Positions 21,880-33,013 of a DNA stretch of 64,000 nt are shown in pieces. Source of the DNA: Incurvaria masculella (taxonomy: Eukaryota; Arthropoda; Insecta; Lepidoptera; Incurvariidae); contig OX335654.1 of NCBI GenBank assembly GCA_946894095.1, forward strand, positions 18,485,687 to 18,549,686, given 5' to 3'. The position numbers were made by a program, and so were the translations under genes. The notes beneath the pieces were generated by a model, which saw nothing but the letters and a program-made list of their open reading frames with translations, was not told where the DNA came from and searched no databases. The number at the start of each line of letters is the position of its first letter. Position 1 is the first letter of the stretch.

Positions 21880-22861
21880 GTGAATTCAGCGAAAGTGAAT
21901 TTTAATATGAACATCACCGATTTGCGGTGCGCAGTAGCGCAAATAGCAGTCTTACAAATAAATGAATTAAATCTAATTGCATGTGACCTACGTGTTACAT
22001 AAATATTGTAATGTTCGATTTTTTTTTAGAAAGACAGCTTTAACTACATATTTACAATTATTACATCCCATATATGTTTTATCAAATGTTAAATAGTTGA
22101 ATGTATTATATAGTTCTTAGCTGAAAAAGCAAGGTCTGTTCTTGACTTGGTAGCAAGAATATTACGTGAGGGGTAACTACACTATGTTATGTCACAAACT
22201 GGTAGATCCGCGATTAAATTAGTACAGAATAATCTGCAAAGATACATTACATATGATATCTAACATCGCAGCACAAATAGTGAACGCAGAGGTGGAGAAG
22301 GCGGGAATTCAGGAATATGCAAAGAATAAAATATAAATCCTTCATATTTGGTTAAGATAATTCGGGTGTGAAAAAAATAGATGATTAGCTAACAGCTTGC
22401 TTGAGGAATAATGTGTAGAAATTGTATGACTAACCTCGAAACACAGAATATTTAACACAGTAAAAGAAGTTCGTTTGGTGGTTACAAAAATTACAATTAT
22501 AACTATCTGGGGTAGGACACGTCCGAAAATCTCCAATGGTGGACCTCTCCGAAAGCGGTGAGGACAATCCAAAATATTCCTAGATGGCTAGCTTTCGATA
22601 ATTGAAGAATAACAATAACATGGATCCACACAATAGGCGAGACAAAACACCCGGATGGATATAACCTAAGCCGACTTTGGTATAACCCACGGAGAGCAGC
22701 CGGCGCGCGGCGGCGGGATAAAACGGTATAAAATTCAAGCTGGCATTAGTTAGGTGAAGCACGTAAATATCATTTTACGATTACGGATAAACAACGTTTA
22801 CGGGTAAACGTAAAATAATATGTCGAACAACAGTGAAAATCTAAACAAACATACACGTAAA
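21880..22861. other. Unassigned; GATCCGCG-type repeat fragment near 22166
   Basis: 22166-22215 (GGTAACTACACTATGTTATG, ACTGGTAGATCCGCGATTAA) resembles 34706-34760. 22505-22600 reads faintly like a LINE tail (WGRTRPKISNGGPLRKR) but contains stops. Confidence 0.35.
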
Positions 22862-23546
22862 ATATTTCTTTTGTGTAACTGGACATGGATAACTAATACC
22901 AAAGCGACCGTCATGATTATAAGCATCACACACCACATAGGAACTAAGCTGCCTTGCCAGGACCTTCCTTATAGGCTACACCTCGTGCTACACTGGATGG
23001 AAAACACGGACATGCGATATGCGATGATACTAACGCGGATGGTGCCGCGGTACGTGTAGGTGCGCCCCCGTCATTTCTAAAGCGCGATTACGAAGTCGTT
23101 TTTCATCCACCTACATCCAGCACGGACCAATCTGTGTCGACAATAGGTCAACTTTGAGGTACTTGACTAGACGAGCAGACGAAATAGGCGTTTACCTCCC
23201 CGCATTTGACAGTTCTTTGCCGTTTCGTAATACCGATTTGACGCGAAATGTATGGAGTTGACCTAATTGCTGCGGGTAGCGCTGAGTTCCGCACCATTTG
23301 TGAATGCATCGATTTCGTAATCGCAAAAGCTGTCATATTGCTGTAAGTACAGCAACCTACACGCAATTTTGTGCTTCGTAATTCCACTGCCGCCGGGCGG
23401 GATTAACCCTACCATCTAGTGAGCAAGGAACCTACAGAATGACATGGAATCCGAACAACGGTCAGCCACCTAGAGCTCAGCCGCAGTTGCTTAACCCAGC
23501 TAATCGAATGGCAAGGCGTCGCCCCACTGTGCTACCGCGGCTGACT
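22862..23546 (-). mobile_element. SINE-B split by a 333-bp insert
   Basis: The 3' body lies at 22862-23052 (ACTGGACATGGATAACTAAT, GCCAGGACCTTCCTTATAGG, CTACACTGGATGGAAAACAC). The 5' part lies at 23386-23546 (GCCGGGCGGGATTAACCCTA, GACATGGAATCCGAACAACG, GTCGCCCCACTGTGCTACCG). The intervening DNA does not belong to the family. The head keeps an A-box-like end (GGTAGCACAGTGG on the reverse strand) but is poorly 5S-like. Confidence 0.75.
23053..23385. other. Insert inside SINE-B, origin unknown
   Basis: About 333 bp with the short inverted motifs GATTACGAAGTCG and CGATTTCGTAATCGC near its ends. The remains of SINE-B on both sides show a GGTGCCGCGG / CTGCCGCCGGG near-duplication. No ORF. Confidence 0.5.
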
Positions 23547-23588
23547 TTTAAACAAGGACTTTGGAAGACCGTTTGCTGTTGTTGGATA

Positions 23589-23755
23589 AGCCTGGTTTTC
23601 ACCAACTGCTAATTTATTTTATTTCACACTTAAAGGGCCTTTATTACTAAGGTGTTGATTATCTTGTGCTGGTATCGATTGCGAGATGGTAAGAATGGCT
23701 CTTTAATGTGAGGATTAAGCTTATCAGTACTTGGTGGAAGAGACCCTAAGCCTGG
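23589..23755 (+). mobile_element. MITE-N copy 2
   Basis: TAAGCCTGGTTTTCACCAAC to TTGGTGGAAGAGACCCTAAG. TIR of about 20 bp with a CTTAG/CTAAG border. Inverted relative to the 21321 copy. Confidence 0.8.
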
Positions 23756-23907
23756 TTTTTTTGTGCTTTTTAAGTGCTGATTATTTTGTATCAACAAATA
23801 AAGGGCCTTTATTATTAAAGTGCTGATTATCTTGCACTGGTATTGATTGCAAGCTGCTAAGAAAGGTCCTTAATATGTGGCGATTAAGCTAATCATCAGT
23901 ATGTGAA
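23753..23907 (+). mobile_element. MITE-N copy 3, directly adjoining copy 2
   Basis: CTAAGCCTGGTTTTTTTGTG starts in the border of copy 2. The interior is shared (AAAGGGCCTTTATTATTAAA, GTGCTGATTATCTTGCACTG). Its 3' terminus is lost where SINE-A begins. Confidence 0.75.
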
Positions 23908-24219
23908 AAACCGGCCAAGTGCGAGTCGGACTCGCACACGAAGGGTTCCGTACGATCGCACAAGATTTAAAAAAAAAACACGTTTTTTGTATGGGGCCCC
24001 CCTTTAATTATTATTATTTTATAATATTACCTATTTGTTGTTATAGCGGCAAAATAAATACATAATCTGTGAAAATTTTTAGCTTCCTACCCGTTACGGT
24101 TCATGAGATACAGCCCTGTGACAGACGGACAGACGGACGCACGGACGGACGGACGGACGGACAGCGGAGGCTTAGTAATAGGGTTCCGTTTTCACCCTTT
24201 GGGTACGGAACCCTAAAAA
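23906..24219 (+). mobile_element. SINE-A, full-length
   Basis: AAAACCGGCCAAGTGCGAGT head, intact core, a long CGGA block interrupted by one GCACGGA, and terminal GGGTACGGAACCCTAAAAA. It has inserted into the end of a MITE-N copy. Confidence 0.9.
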
Positions 24220-24323
24220 GGCCCTAAGATTTTTAAAGTTGACCCCGCTCGTAGCTTACTTAGGTAAGTTACACGTGCTTACTAGCCCGAGTTAGTTAGT
24301 ACCTTCGCAGTGAATTAGATAAT

Positions 24324-24644
24324 ATAGTCGAAGCGGCAATGAACAATTTCCATGTTTTACATTCCGTTCAGTTTCCGTTTCTTTATTTCATCCATTAGAT
24401 CTAAATTACACGCTCGGATTCGGCTTTTTTTTTCTTTTTCTACTGGTTGGATTACTTCTGGCGAAGAAGAACTGACAAGAAACTTCGCTGGGATTGTCTT
24501 TTTTTTTTTCATTAATAACGTATAATGTAGCCGCGGAATATAAAGACGGCCCTGGCATGGCACCTAGATTATATGTGTTGTGTTGGATAAATATCATTAG
24601 AGCAGGTGTGGTCAGTCATACATGCTGGGACTGGACATGAAAAA
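24324..24644 (+). mobile_element. SINE-B fragment with a 163-bp insert
   Basis: AGTCGAAGCGGCAATGAACA to TTCCGTTCA (24324-24370), then the insert at 24371-24533, then AATGTAGCCGCGGAATATAA, GGCCCTGGCATGGCACC and GGGACTGGACATGAAAAA. The insert carries GAAGAAGAACTGACAAGAAA and CTTCGCTGGGATTGTC, resembling 34762-34800. Confidence 0.75.
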
Positions 24645-24814
24645 TCAATATAAAAACAAAGTAGGATTGTGTTTGCACAGTTAATTTTATCTATACTAAT
24701 AATAAATCTGTAAGGGGTGTTCATGGAGTAAGTTGCTTTGTTTTCTAAGATACTTCGTTTGTAGACTTTATGTATGATACTAACACTAAATTGATGATTT
24801 TTAGAAATCAGTTC

Positions 24815-24837
24815 TGTATGTATGTATGTATGTATGT
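24815..24837 (+). repeat. (TATG)n microsatellite
   Basis: About five perfect TATG units in front of TTCCTCCGTAACTC, a sequence typical of the 3' region of L-type repeats. Confidence 0.85.
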
Positions 24838-25179
24838 TCCTCCGTAACTCTTAAACCAATCATCCGAATTCGATGAAATTTATTACACGTGTATGTAAAT
24901 ACACGGGGCACAGGATAGGCTATATAGAATTCAGTTCAGTAGTTGTCATACAAACCGAAATGCCCCAAGGCGGTGGCTTGGGGGGTTTATTTCTTCGTTT
25001 ACTTCTTCTAAGCTACGCAACGGACTTTTTGATACGGTTTTCATTAATATAAGGAGCGATCAACGAGCAAGGACTGCGTATGTAATTTTTAAATATTTAA
25101 TACAAACATTAAGAAAAAAATGAAAACTATGTACTTGAAAATTGTAGGCGTTAAAAAGGCCCACACTATCCACGATATC

Positions 25180-25622
25180 ATGTAGAGCGATAATTTCGAA
25201 CCACTCACCCGATTTATATGCGTATTTTATCAACGTATAGCAACTCTGGGCGCAGTTATATTACGGATGGGTTACAGTTTTCGATGTTGAAGGTGACTGT
25301 GGTTCGTATTCCTCATAAAACTTTGCAAAAGTAAGGACCCGCCTTTGTTGGTTTTGTATCAATTTCTCAGTGCCAGTGCAGTAAGGGTCTGGTGGCACAT
25401 GCTTTTAAAATTCGCTCCCAAATGTTTACGAAGCTCTAAATGAGAATACGTCGAAGTTTATCATTAAATCATGCCATATCGGTTCAAACGATTTTGATTA
25501 AATTTGGTAGATTGATACATAGTCCTGGACCAGCTTTTTAGTGGGTTACTTATTATCCAGGAAATAATTCAGACCGAAATCAATCCAACACGACATTGAC
25601 CCGAGCGGAGCCGGGTACCGCA
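25180..25622 (+). repeat. Dispersed repeat L
   Basis: CGAACCACTCACCCGATTTA, ACAGTTTTCGATGTTGAAGG, GTTCAAACGATTTTGATTAA, AATAATTCAGACCGAAATCA and the family end CGAGCGGAGCCGGGTACCGC. It is inverted relative to the copy at 3059-3560. Confidence 0.65.
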
Positions 25623-25836
25623 GTTAGTAACCAAATAAAGCGATGCAGAACTCACGCTAAGAATATCTCTAGTTCGACAACTAATAGAACAGATTGATTT
25701 GGTTTCCATAATCTTTCAGTCATAAAAAAATGTGTTCTGTGTATTGTGCCGTTTCAGTATTTTATAATGTTATGTTGTGTGTTACTTGTGTATTGTATGT
25801 GTGTGTGTGAGTACGCTTTTGCCGGAATTAGAGCTC

Positions 25837-26214
25837 TTAAGAACGGCCCGTAAGCTATGCTCCCCATACTAACGGAGTTTACTAATCATTTGGAAACTGC
25901 TATTCCAAATTAAATTGATATTTAATATCTAATATCAGGTAACAAATATCTGTGTCTGCAAGCTTTTGTTTTTTTGAAAAATCAAAACCGAATGAAATTA
26001 AAAGCAAAAAGAAAATCTTCATACGAATTTTGTTTTCTCTGTGGTGTGACCCAGAATGCATTTACCAAAAACACAAAGACATGCAGACACAGATATTTAT
26101 AGCCTAATATCAGATACCAAATATCAAGTAAGTTGGAACAGTGGTTTTAAAATTATTAGTAAACTACGTTTGTATGGGAGGCGAAATTTTCTGATGCTTA
26201 CGGGCCGACCTTAA
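25837..26214 (+). mobile_element. MITE-V copy 1 (TTAA target)
   Basis: TTAAGAACGGCCCGTAAGCT to CTTACGGGCCGACCTTAA. TIR core ACGGCCCGTAAGC and TTAA at both borders. The interior contains two inverted ATATCTGTGTCTGCA/TGCAGACACAGATAT segments. Confidence 0.9.
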
Positions 26215-26364
26215 ATTGGTCACCAGACCCTAAAACGCGGTCGAGTCTGAATCCGAGGTTGTCCTCGCATTCACAGAATTCAACTTTAAATATATATATA
26301 TTTGGAAACTGGAAACTGTGAATACTAAACTCCTGAAGAAATATTTCGACATCTATCAGGGAAT

Positions 26365-26739
26365 TTAAGGTCGGCCCGTAAGCACCTGAAAATTTCGCCT
26401 CCCATACAAACGTAGTTTACTAATAATTTGAAAACCACTGTTCCAACTTAATTGATATTTGGTATCTAATATTAGGCTACAAATATCTGTGTCTGCATGC
26501 CTTTGTTTTTTCGGTAAATGTATTCTGGGTCAAACCACAGAGAAAACAAAATTCGTATGAAGATTTTCTTTTTGCATTCATTTCATTCGGTTCGGATTTT
26601 TCAAAAAAACAAAAGCATGCAGACACAGATATTTGTTACCTGATATAAGATATTAATATCAATTTAATTGGAATAGCGGTTTCCAAATGATTAGTAAACT
26701 ACGTTTGTATGGGGAGCATAGCTTACGGGCCGTTCTTAA
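26365..26739 (-). mobile_element. MITE-V copy 2, inverted
   Basis: TTAAGGTCGGCCCGTAAGCA to GCTTACGGGCCGTTCTTAA, the reverse complement of copy 1 about 150 bp away. The pair can fold into a stem of about 375 bp. Confidence 0.9.
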
Positions 26740-26742
26740 GTG

Positions 26743-26885
26743 TAAGCCCCGGGTGCACGAAGAAACGCACGTCACTTTTAGTGAACCGCATAGAGTTGAT
26801 GTCATACTGTCCACACAAAGTGACGTGTTTGATCGGACTTTGACGTTGATATTGATTTTTTGTTCTTTCGTGCACTCGGCCCTAA
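26743..26885 (+). mobile_element. MITE-C copy with internal deletion (TAA target)
   Basis: TAA-flanked. Starts GCCCCGGGTGCACGAAGAAA and ends CTTTCGTGCACTCGGCCC. It lacks the AGTTAATCAATGTTC segment of longer copies. It begins 3 bp after MITE-V copy 2. Confidence 0.85.
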
Positions 26886-27162
26886 GCCTTTGCCATAGAA
26901 TATTGGTACCTATCCTTTTCTCCAGCGTAAATCGTTGGGCCGTGGGAATCGGCGAAATGTGTTGGCGGAGTCCCCCCCCCCTTGCGTGCCAAAACGCATT
27001 CTCGCGCGCCATCATAAGGCTCAAAATCGAAAGGGACCATCGGTAATGAAAGAGTATCAATATCTTCAATACGAAGATGCATTGAAATAGCTGTAAGTGC
27101 ATTATGTCAGGGATTAAGGTGTGGGTGGAATTTTTTGTAGGTTCCGTACCTGCGATTTGCAT

Positions 27163-27769
27163 TCAGGTAATGCCATGTACTGGGTGGCTTGATAAATATT
27201 TGACAATATTCGATAAAATTGTGGGATTGTAAATTAATTAATTACCTCATCACTGAGGTGAGAAGTACATTTCTGTGAAGAAGTATTAAAGTATTACGAT
27301 GAAACGATTAGTACTAAAGCCCGGATTATTTTTATTCTTGATATGAGTACATCTTTCTTTACTGCAACAAAAAATATCTCACTCGAAATAATTTTATACA
27401 TCGGTAGGCCCTCGAGATCCTAAAATAGCTAAAATTATAGTTCTTATTTAAGAGTATCCTTTTACCCAAACATTTTCGACCAATTTTTGCGATTGAAACT
27501 AGACATAGCCGAATAGGCGTCGAAATCTTTCGAAATTCGACCAGTCCGCATAACGCGTGAATCCGGTATTTTTTATTGTTTTGGTTAATACATTTTAAAA
27601 AGTCAAACATAAACGTAACTAAATTGGTAGATAATGTTACGTCATAAGGTAATAATTACCTTGACATATTGACTTTTTAATTATTTAGTAAGTTTGACGA
27701 TAGTATATGCCAGAAATTGTAAGATGTATGCATGTTTATTGTTGTTTTGTTTATTGCTGCCAATTTATT
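27163..27769. other. Unassigned AT-rich spacer
   Basis: No recognisable gene or repeat. Confidence 0.4.
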
Positions 27770-28161
27770 TTATTTTTATTTTTTTTATGTGACTGGACAT
27801 GGATGGCTAATACCACACCTTCTGTCATTGTATTAGCCCAACACGCGACATGGGAACTGGGTGCCATGCCAGGACCTTCCTTATATTGCACGGCTACATT
27901 GAACTGGATGGAAAACACGGAAAATTTTCATTGCCGCTTCGACCATCGTTCATCCAATGCGATGGTACCAACCCGGGCGGGATAAACCCTACCACCTAGT
28001 AAGTAAGTAAGGGGACCTACAGTTTAACGTGGAATCCGAACCACGGCCAGCTTCTCTTAACGGTCGAATGGTCACCCATCCAAGACCAGACCGGTCCCAG
28101 CGTTGCTTAACTTCGGAGAGCGATCGCCGAAGTGTCGCGCCACTGGGCCATTGAGGCTGAC
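27770..28161 (-). mobile_element. SINE-B, full-length with 5S rRNA-like head
   Basis: On the reverse strand the head reads CTCCGAAGTTAAGCAACGCT, then CTTGGATGGGTGACCATTCG, matching the internal promoter (A-box and C-box) part of 5S rRNA. A tRNA A-box-like GGCCCAGTGGCGCGAC precedes it. The shared body and ACATAAAAAAAAT tail follow. TATTGCT occurs on both flanks (27759 and 28164), a possible short target duplication. Confidence 0.9.
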
Positions 28162-28912
28162 GTTATTGCTAATTATACCTTAAAATAAGGAAATATGACC
28201 TGTCTGAGTGTAGCTTGTCTGCCAATTTGACGAATACAAATACAATACGATCTTTAAAATTATATTTAAATCAATAATCCTAAATAAGAAACAATATCGT
28301 CTTCATATTAGCTCCATGTTTGAGGATGCATTTCTGGAGAAGGATGAGCAAATACTTCTGGGCCAGGTAGTATATTTTTTGCTCGTAAAATGGGAGTCTA
28401 TGAAGGTTTGTGCAGCTGTGCAACAAACGCATAGAACTGAGACTCCAAGCAAAGAATAGGAAAACACAATGCAGAGAATGTATTCCGAGTATATATGAAG
28501 GTATATACAATCATTTGTTCTTGTAGACCTCGGTAATCCGGTTGTATTTATTATTTGACTTACATTCATGCATATTTATTTTATATATTCTTACGTTACA
28601 TCGTATTATTCTACATAGCTATGACAGCCGTGTCAAACTTATTGCCTGCAGGCAGTATTATGGATGTACGAGTATGCAGGTATATAATTTTGTTGAACTA
28701 CAAATTCGAAAATGTTTAAGGTGAAATGTTGCTAATATTTTTGGACTTTTCTATTCAGAATCCTAACTTACAATTATATTTTTTCGCAAAATTAAATAGT
28801 CACGACCTAACATAGAAGGATACGACCAATTGTTTTAAGAATTCCATGAGAAAGTTACTTCGAAATAAATTTAAATTAAATCAAATCAAAACCTTTCTGA
28901 TTTCAGCGTCAT
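28162..28912. other. Unassigned AT-rich spacer
   Basis: Short ORFs only. No repeat match seen. Confidence 0.4.
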
Positions 28913-29218
28913 AAAAAAAAACCGGCCAAGTGCGAGTCGGACTCGCACACGAAGGGTTCCGTACCATCGTAAAAAAAAACAAAAAAAAACACGTTTTTTG
29001 TATGGGAGCCCCCTTTAATTTTAATTATTTTTTAATCTTACCTATTTGTTGTTATAGTGGCAAAATAAATACACACTCCGTGAACATTTCTGCTGTCTAC
29101 CTGTTACGGTTACTGAGATACAGCCCTGTGACAGACGGACGGACGGACTGACGGACGGACAGCGGAGGCTTAGTAATAGGGTTCCGTTTTCACCCTTTGG
29201 GTACGGAACCCTAAAAAT
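28913..29218 (+). mobile_element. SINE-A, full-length
   Basis: ACCGGCCAAGTGCGAGTCGG head after an A-run, a core with GGTTACTGAGATACAGCCCT, the block (CGGA)n with one CTGA, and terminal GGGTACGGAACCCTAAAAA. It belongs to the same subfamily as 37091 (GTATGGGAGCCCCCTTTAAT, ATCTTACCTATTTGTTGTT). Confidence 0.9.
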
Positions 29219-29453
29219 ATGGCTCTTAGTTTTTCTTCCGTCTCTAAATTTATTGCAACCTGCCACAAAATAGAGGGGAGCGCGGTGCGGATACTGTCAA
29301 TTCACTTAATGACATTAATGCCAATTCAAAATGCATAAAAAGTAATAAAAAGTTTCGTAAAGACGACGCAGCGGGGTGCATGCACCGTTTTGAAAGGGCA
29401 GTTCCATAGACAGAAACCAACATTGTTTGCATCTCAATTTCATAAAAAGTAAC

Positions 29454-29493
29454 TGATATATTATGACTAGTTATAACTAGTCATAATATATCA
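29454..29493. repeat. Perfect 40-bp palindrome
   Basis: TGATATATTATGACTAGTTA followed by its exact reverse complement TAACTAGTCATAATATATCA, with no spacer. Followed at 29495 by two copies of ATAACAGGGTT. Confidence 0.95.
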
Positions 29494-29532
29494 TAACAGG
29501 GTTATATATTATAACAGGGTTTAAGAGGATAA

Positions 29533-29872
29533 TGAGGTGATCAAGTTCCATATAATGGCTCGTGAATTTTTCTTAGTCAAAATAAGAAAAACAATCACAA
29601 ATATTGTACAACAATTAAATCAAATGGGACCTACGTCCGTATGTTTTTGTTTTTTGATAACTTTACTTGTAACGTCATTTTGAATGTACTTACAAATTAT
29701 TAGACGCGAATACAGTATAACGGATATATGTAAGTAAATATTAAAAAAAAAGAAAAATTTAATTTACAGACGTGGCTCTTGAAGTTGATTTGTTTCGTGT
29801 GTTTCATACAAATATTTCTTAATTTGACTGAGGAAACAGGCACGAGCCATTGTATGGAACTTGATCACCTCA
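29533..29872. mobile_element. MITE-O, 340 bp
   Basis: TGAGGTGATCAAGTTCCATA and its exact inverse TATGGAACTTGATCACCTCA form the ends. The arms continue through ATGGCTCGTG / CACGAGCCAT and TTCTTAGTCAAA / TTTGACTGAGGAA. No ORF. Confidence 0.9.
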
Positions 29873-29951
29873 GTTCAAACCACTCTGTCAAAAAATATTT
29901 ACATAATGTCAATGTAAAGTTATGTAAGTTTTTTGATTAGCGTGTTAACTG

Positions 29952-30429
29952 TTAAGGCCCTGGTACTAGCCAAATCGCAAAGTTAGACGAGGCACCCCAA
30001 GTTAACTAACTAAGTCGACGATTATAAGTGTCATTCTTACCATGTATGATTCCTTGTCTAGGAATCAACCTATTTTCGTTAATGTATGTTTCCTTTTTCT
30101 ATACAAAATACATTGCGGAAACGGTGTCCATTTCCGAACTTTTTTGACTAAATGTAGAAATCTAAAAGCAAATGGAACTTTTTATTTATGCATATATGCT
30201 GTTTTTGCTTGTATCTAGAAATCTAATTACTTTCAGATTTATAATGAGAAAAATCAACTTTTTTATTTTTATTAATATTTAAATAAATGATGGAATCAAA
30301 AAATATTAACAATCCATTATCAGTCTGGAGTTCTATTTGGATTTGCTGAAGCGTTTCACTACATATTATTACATTTGTTAAAAAGTGCATTTGTATGGCG
30401 CGAGTAGTTGGCTAGTCCTAGCGCCTTAA
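29952..30429. mobile_element. MITE-T, 478 bp (TTAA target)
   Basis: TTAAGGCCCTGGTACTAGCC and the near-inverse GGCTAGTCCTAGCGCCTTAA, TTAA at both borders. The AT-rich interior has no transposase. Confidence 0.8.
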
Positions 30430-30807
30430 TTTTAAAAGATTAAACGGCTTTCTACTCACGGCATTATTTGTGCGGATCACGACGCGACGATTCGAGCCAA
30501 ACATTTGTCCAGCGGCGGCCAACTTTGATATAAGGTATGCCTGTTGCGTTGTTAGCGCCATAGTCTCTGGCTAAACATAGTGACTATATACAGTTTGTTA
30601 ACAATTCAATGAACAACAGTGACCGAAACAGCCCATCGTTTATTTTCCACCGACGTGGAACGACCACAAACGAAACAAACTTTACACGGAGTCGAATCTG
30701 TACATGCAAACAAACAAACACACATCGGATTAAACTTGCCACCAACGAACCACCGAACTGTTCCGCATATTATCTGCATAATAAACGGAACTAATATAAA
30801 TAACTAA

Positions 30808-30950
30808 AGATTATTTATTCAGAATAGCGCCCCATAATCCGTCAGAAAATGTCACAGCAATTTGTAAACGTACCCCTTCAATTCTTTCTCAAGCAACAGT
30901 TGAATTTGAAAGCAGCCCCGCACGTCCCCTTTTAATTTGAGGTCGCAACT
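30808..30950 (+). repeat. Repeat U, copy 1
   Basis: TTATTTATTCAGAATAGCGC, CATAATCCGTCAGAAAATGT, AGCAACAGTTGAATTTGAAA and GTCCCCTTTTAATTTGAGGT. The reverse complement occurs at 32396-32535. Confidence 0.75.
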
Positions 30951-31003
30951 AAAAACTGCACTGACCTCATTCTCATGCAGCATTGTTTTCGATCATGTCT
31001 AAT

Positions 31004-31131
31004 GAAAAAAAACCGGACACGTGCGAGCCTGACGCGCGCACCGAGGGTTCCGTGCTAATTTGTAAGTAGAAAGTTCGTTCATCACGGGATTTTTTGTGTG
31101 ATATATAGCTACAAATGAAAGATATTCGTTT
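31004..31131 (+). mobile_element. Divergent SINE-A-like head
   Basis: AAACCGGACACGTGCGAGCC, GACGCGCGCACCGAGGGTTC, then an unrelated body (AGAAAGTTCGTTCATCACGG) up to the next element. The head is shared with the fragment near 9197. Confidence 0.65.
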
Positions 31132-31429
31132 TTAGGGTTCCGTACCCAAAGGGTGAAAACGGAACCCTATTACTAAGCCTCCGCTGTCCGTTCGTCCGTC
31201 CGTCCGTCCGTCTATCACAGGGCTGTATCTCAGGAACCGTAATAGGTAGGCATCTGAAATTTTTTCAGAGTGTGTATTTATTTTGCCGCTAGAACAACAA
31301 ATAGGTAAAATAAAATAATAATAAAAATTAAAGGGGGGCCCCATACAAAAACAAAGATGTTTTGTTTGATCTTGTGCGATGGTACGGAACCCTTCATGTG
31401 CGAGTCCGACTTGCACTTGGCCGGTTTTT
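31130..31429 (-). mobile_element. SINE-A, full-length, reverse
   Basis: TTTAGGGTTCCGTACCCAAA, (CCGT)n, TATCACAGGGCTGTATCTCA, ATTTATTTTGCCGCTAGAAC, GGGGGGCCCCATACAAAAAC and CGACTTGCACTTGGCCGGTT. It directly follows a + strand SINE-A-like head, giving an inverted pair of heads. Confidence 0.9.
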
Positions 31430-31578
31430 TATTTGTTTCTTTATCTTCTGCTGTGAAACCTTAATTCTTGTTTAATTTTATGATTCCAGGTCAACGGAAA
31501 GTACTCTAGCGCTTTTGATTGATTTTGTTTAAAATATGCGGCAAATGGCCGTATTTATTTATCGCGTTGACTTAGGCC

Positions 31579-31698
31579 CTTTTCCACAATCTCCAGCTAT
31601 AAAAATCCCATAGTCACCTTTCGGTTACACCATGTAAATATACCATGTATCCGAAAGTTACTTATCGGATTTCAGGTAACTGGAGGTGGTCAAAACAG
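31579..31698. mobile_element. MITE-P copy 1, about 120 bp
   Basis: TTTCCACAATCTCCAGCTAT to AGGTAACTGGAGGTGGTCAA. Inner inverted pair CACCTTTCGGTTAC and GAAAGTTACTTATC. Same layout at 39174. Confidence 0.7.
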
Positions 31699-32004
31699 GA
31701 GTTCGAAACATAATTTTATACAGCTTCAAGATATCTATATCTAAGATATCTATGATCCTATAACGGATATTTTGTTCCTTTTGAAGACCGGAACCATAAA
31801 AAATATTGACACGTTATATTCACCAGCAATGTTATATTCGTGTTGTAATGTACTCAGAATAAAATCTGCTTTTTATTGCCGTTTCACAATTGTAAAACAC
31901 ATTTGACTGCTTATTAGGTACTAATGCTGATCCTTGAAAGATTTACTACCTAATTACTGACTGATTCAACAGCAAGGAATTTCGAAAACGGCCGGAACTA
32001 TTAG

Positions 32005-32390
32005 TTTTTTTTTTTATGTGACTGGCCATGGATGGCTAATACCACACCTTCTGTCATGGTATTAGCCCAACACACCACATGTGAACTAGGTGCCATGCCA
32101 GGACCTTCCTTATAATGCACGGCTACATTGAACTGGATGGAAAACACGGACAATTTTCATTGCCGCTTCGACCATCGTTCATCCAATGCGATGGTACCAA
32201 CCCGGGCGGGATAAACCCTACCACCTAGTAAGTAAGGAAGGGGACCTACAGTTTAACGTGGAATCCGAACCACGGCCAGCCTCTCTCAACGGTCGAATGG
32301 TCACCCATCCAAGACCTGACCGGACCCAGCGTTGCTTAACTTCGGAGAGCGATCGCCGAAGTGTCGCGCCACTGGGCTATTGAGGCTGAC
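32005..32390 (-). mobile_element. SINE-B, full-length with 5S rRNA-like head
   Basis: Same structure as the 27770 copy, with A-run tail, body and 5S-like head (reverse of GTTGCTTAACTTCGGAGAGC), ending at the A-box-like AGCCCAGTGGCGCGACAC. It abuts the repeat U copy. Confidence 0.9.
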
Positions 32391-32395
32391 AAAAG

Positions 32396-32535
32396 CGAAT
32401 TCAAATTAAAATGGGGACGCAAAGGCTACTTTTAAATTCAACTGTTGCTCCAGAAAACTGAAGGGGTTGCTTTAGAAATAGCTGTGACATAATCAAACGG
32501 ATTATAGCGCTCTATTCTAAATAAATAATAGGCGA
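32396..32535 (-). repeat. Repeat U, copy 2 (inverted)
   Basis: GAATTCAAATTAAAATGGGG, TCAACTGTTGCTCCAGAAAA, GACATAATCAAACGGATTAT and CTATTCTAAATAAATAATAG are the reverse complement of repeat U at 30808-30950. Confidence 0.75.
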
Positions 32536-33013
32536 GTATATTTGTTAAGAATAACCAAAACTATTGTTATACAACCTTCGAGGGAAGGAAGCTACTTTTT
32601 GCGTTCCCGAAGCTCTGTTTCCTGTTCGTCTAGTTTGGGTCCCAGTCCCACCCTTCCGCGCTTGGTGTGGCGCATGAATCTAAAATTAATTGAAGGGTTG
32701 TCGGGTTGAGGGTTGAGGAATCGGGGAAAAAAACAGACGGCATGTGTTGCGACAGGGGCGCAGGTGTCCTCGTAAACTAATGAAGAATGTTGGGCGCATA
32801 CTGAGCTCCACTTATATGTATGTGCAAGAGTGTGTATGTGTACGGATTGATAAAGTGGATTTAAACAAGGGTGTGACCTTGGGACACTTGTACGATGCGT
32901 AATTTGAGAGAATTTTTTTTTCTTGTGAATACTGCATGCCGCGAGAACGCTATATGCCGGGATTCAATTGTAAAGTACTGGCAGTGGTCGGATCTATCAG
33001 TTTTTGACGTAAC
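32536..33013. other. Unassigned spacer
   Basis: No recognised element. Contains TGTATGTGCAAGAGTGTGTA microsatellite-like DNA around 32815-32845. Confidence 0.4.

Noticed and set aside
26659..27162. 167-codon reverse ORF
   Set aside because: It covers MITE-V and MITE-C ends. The open frame is a by-product of repeats.
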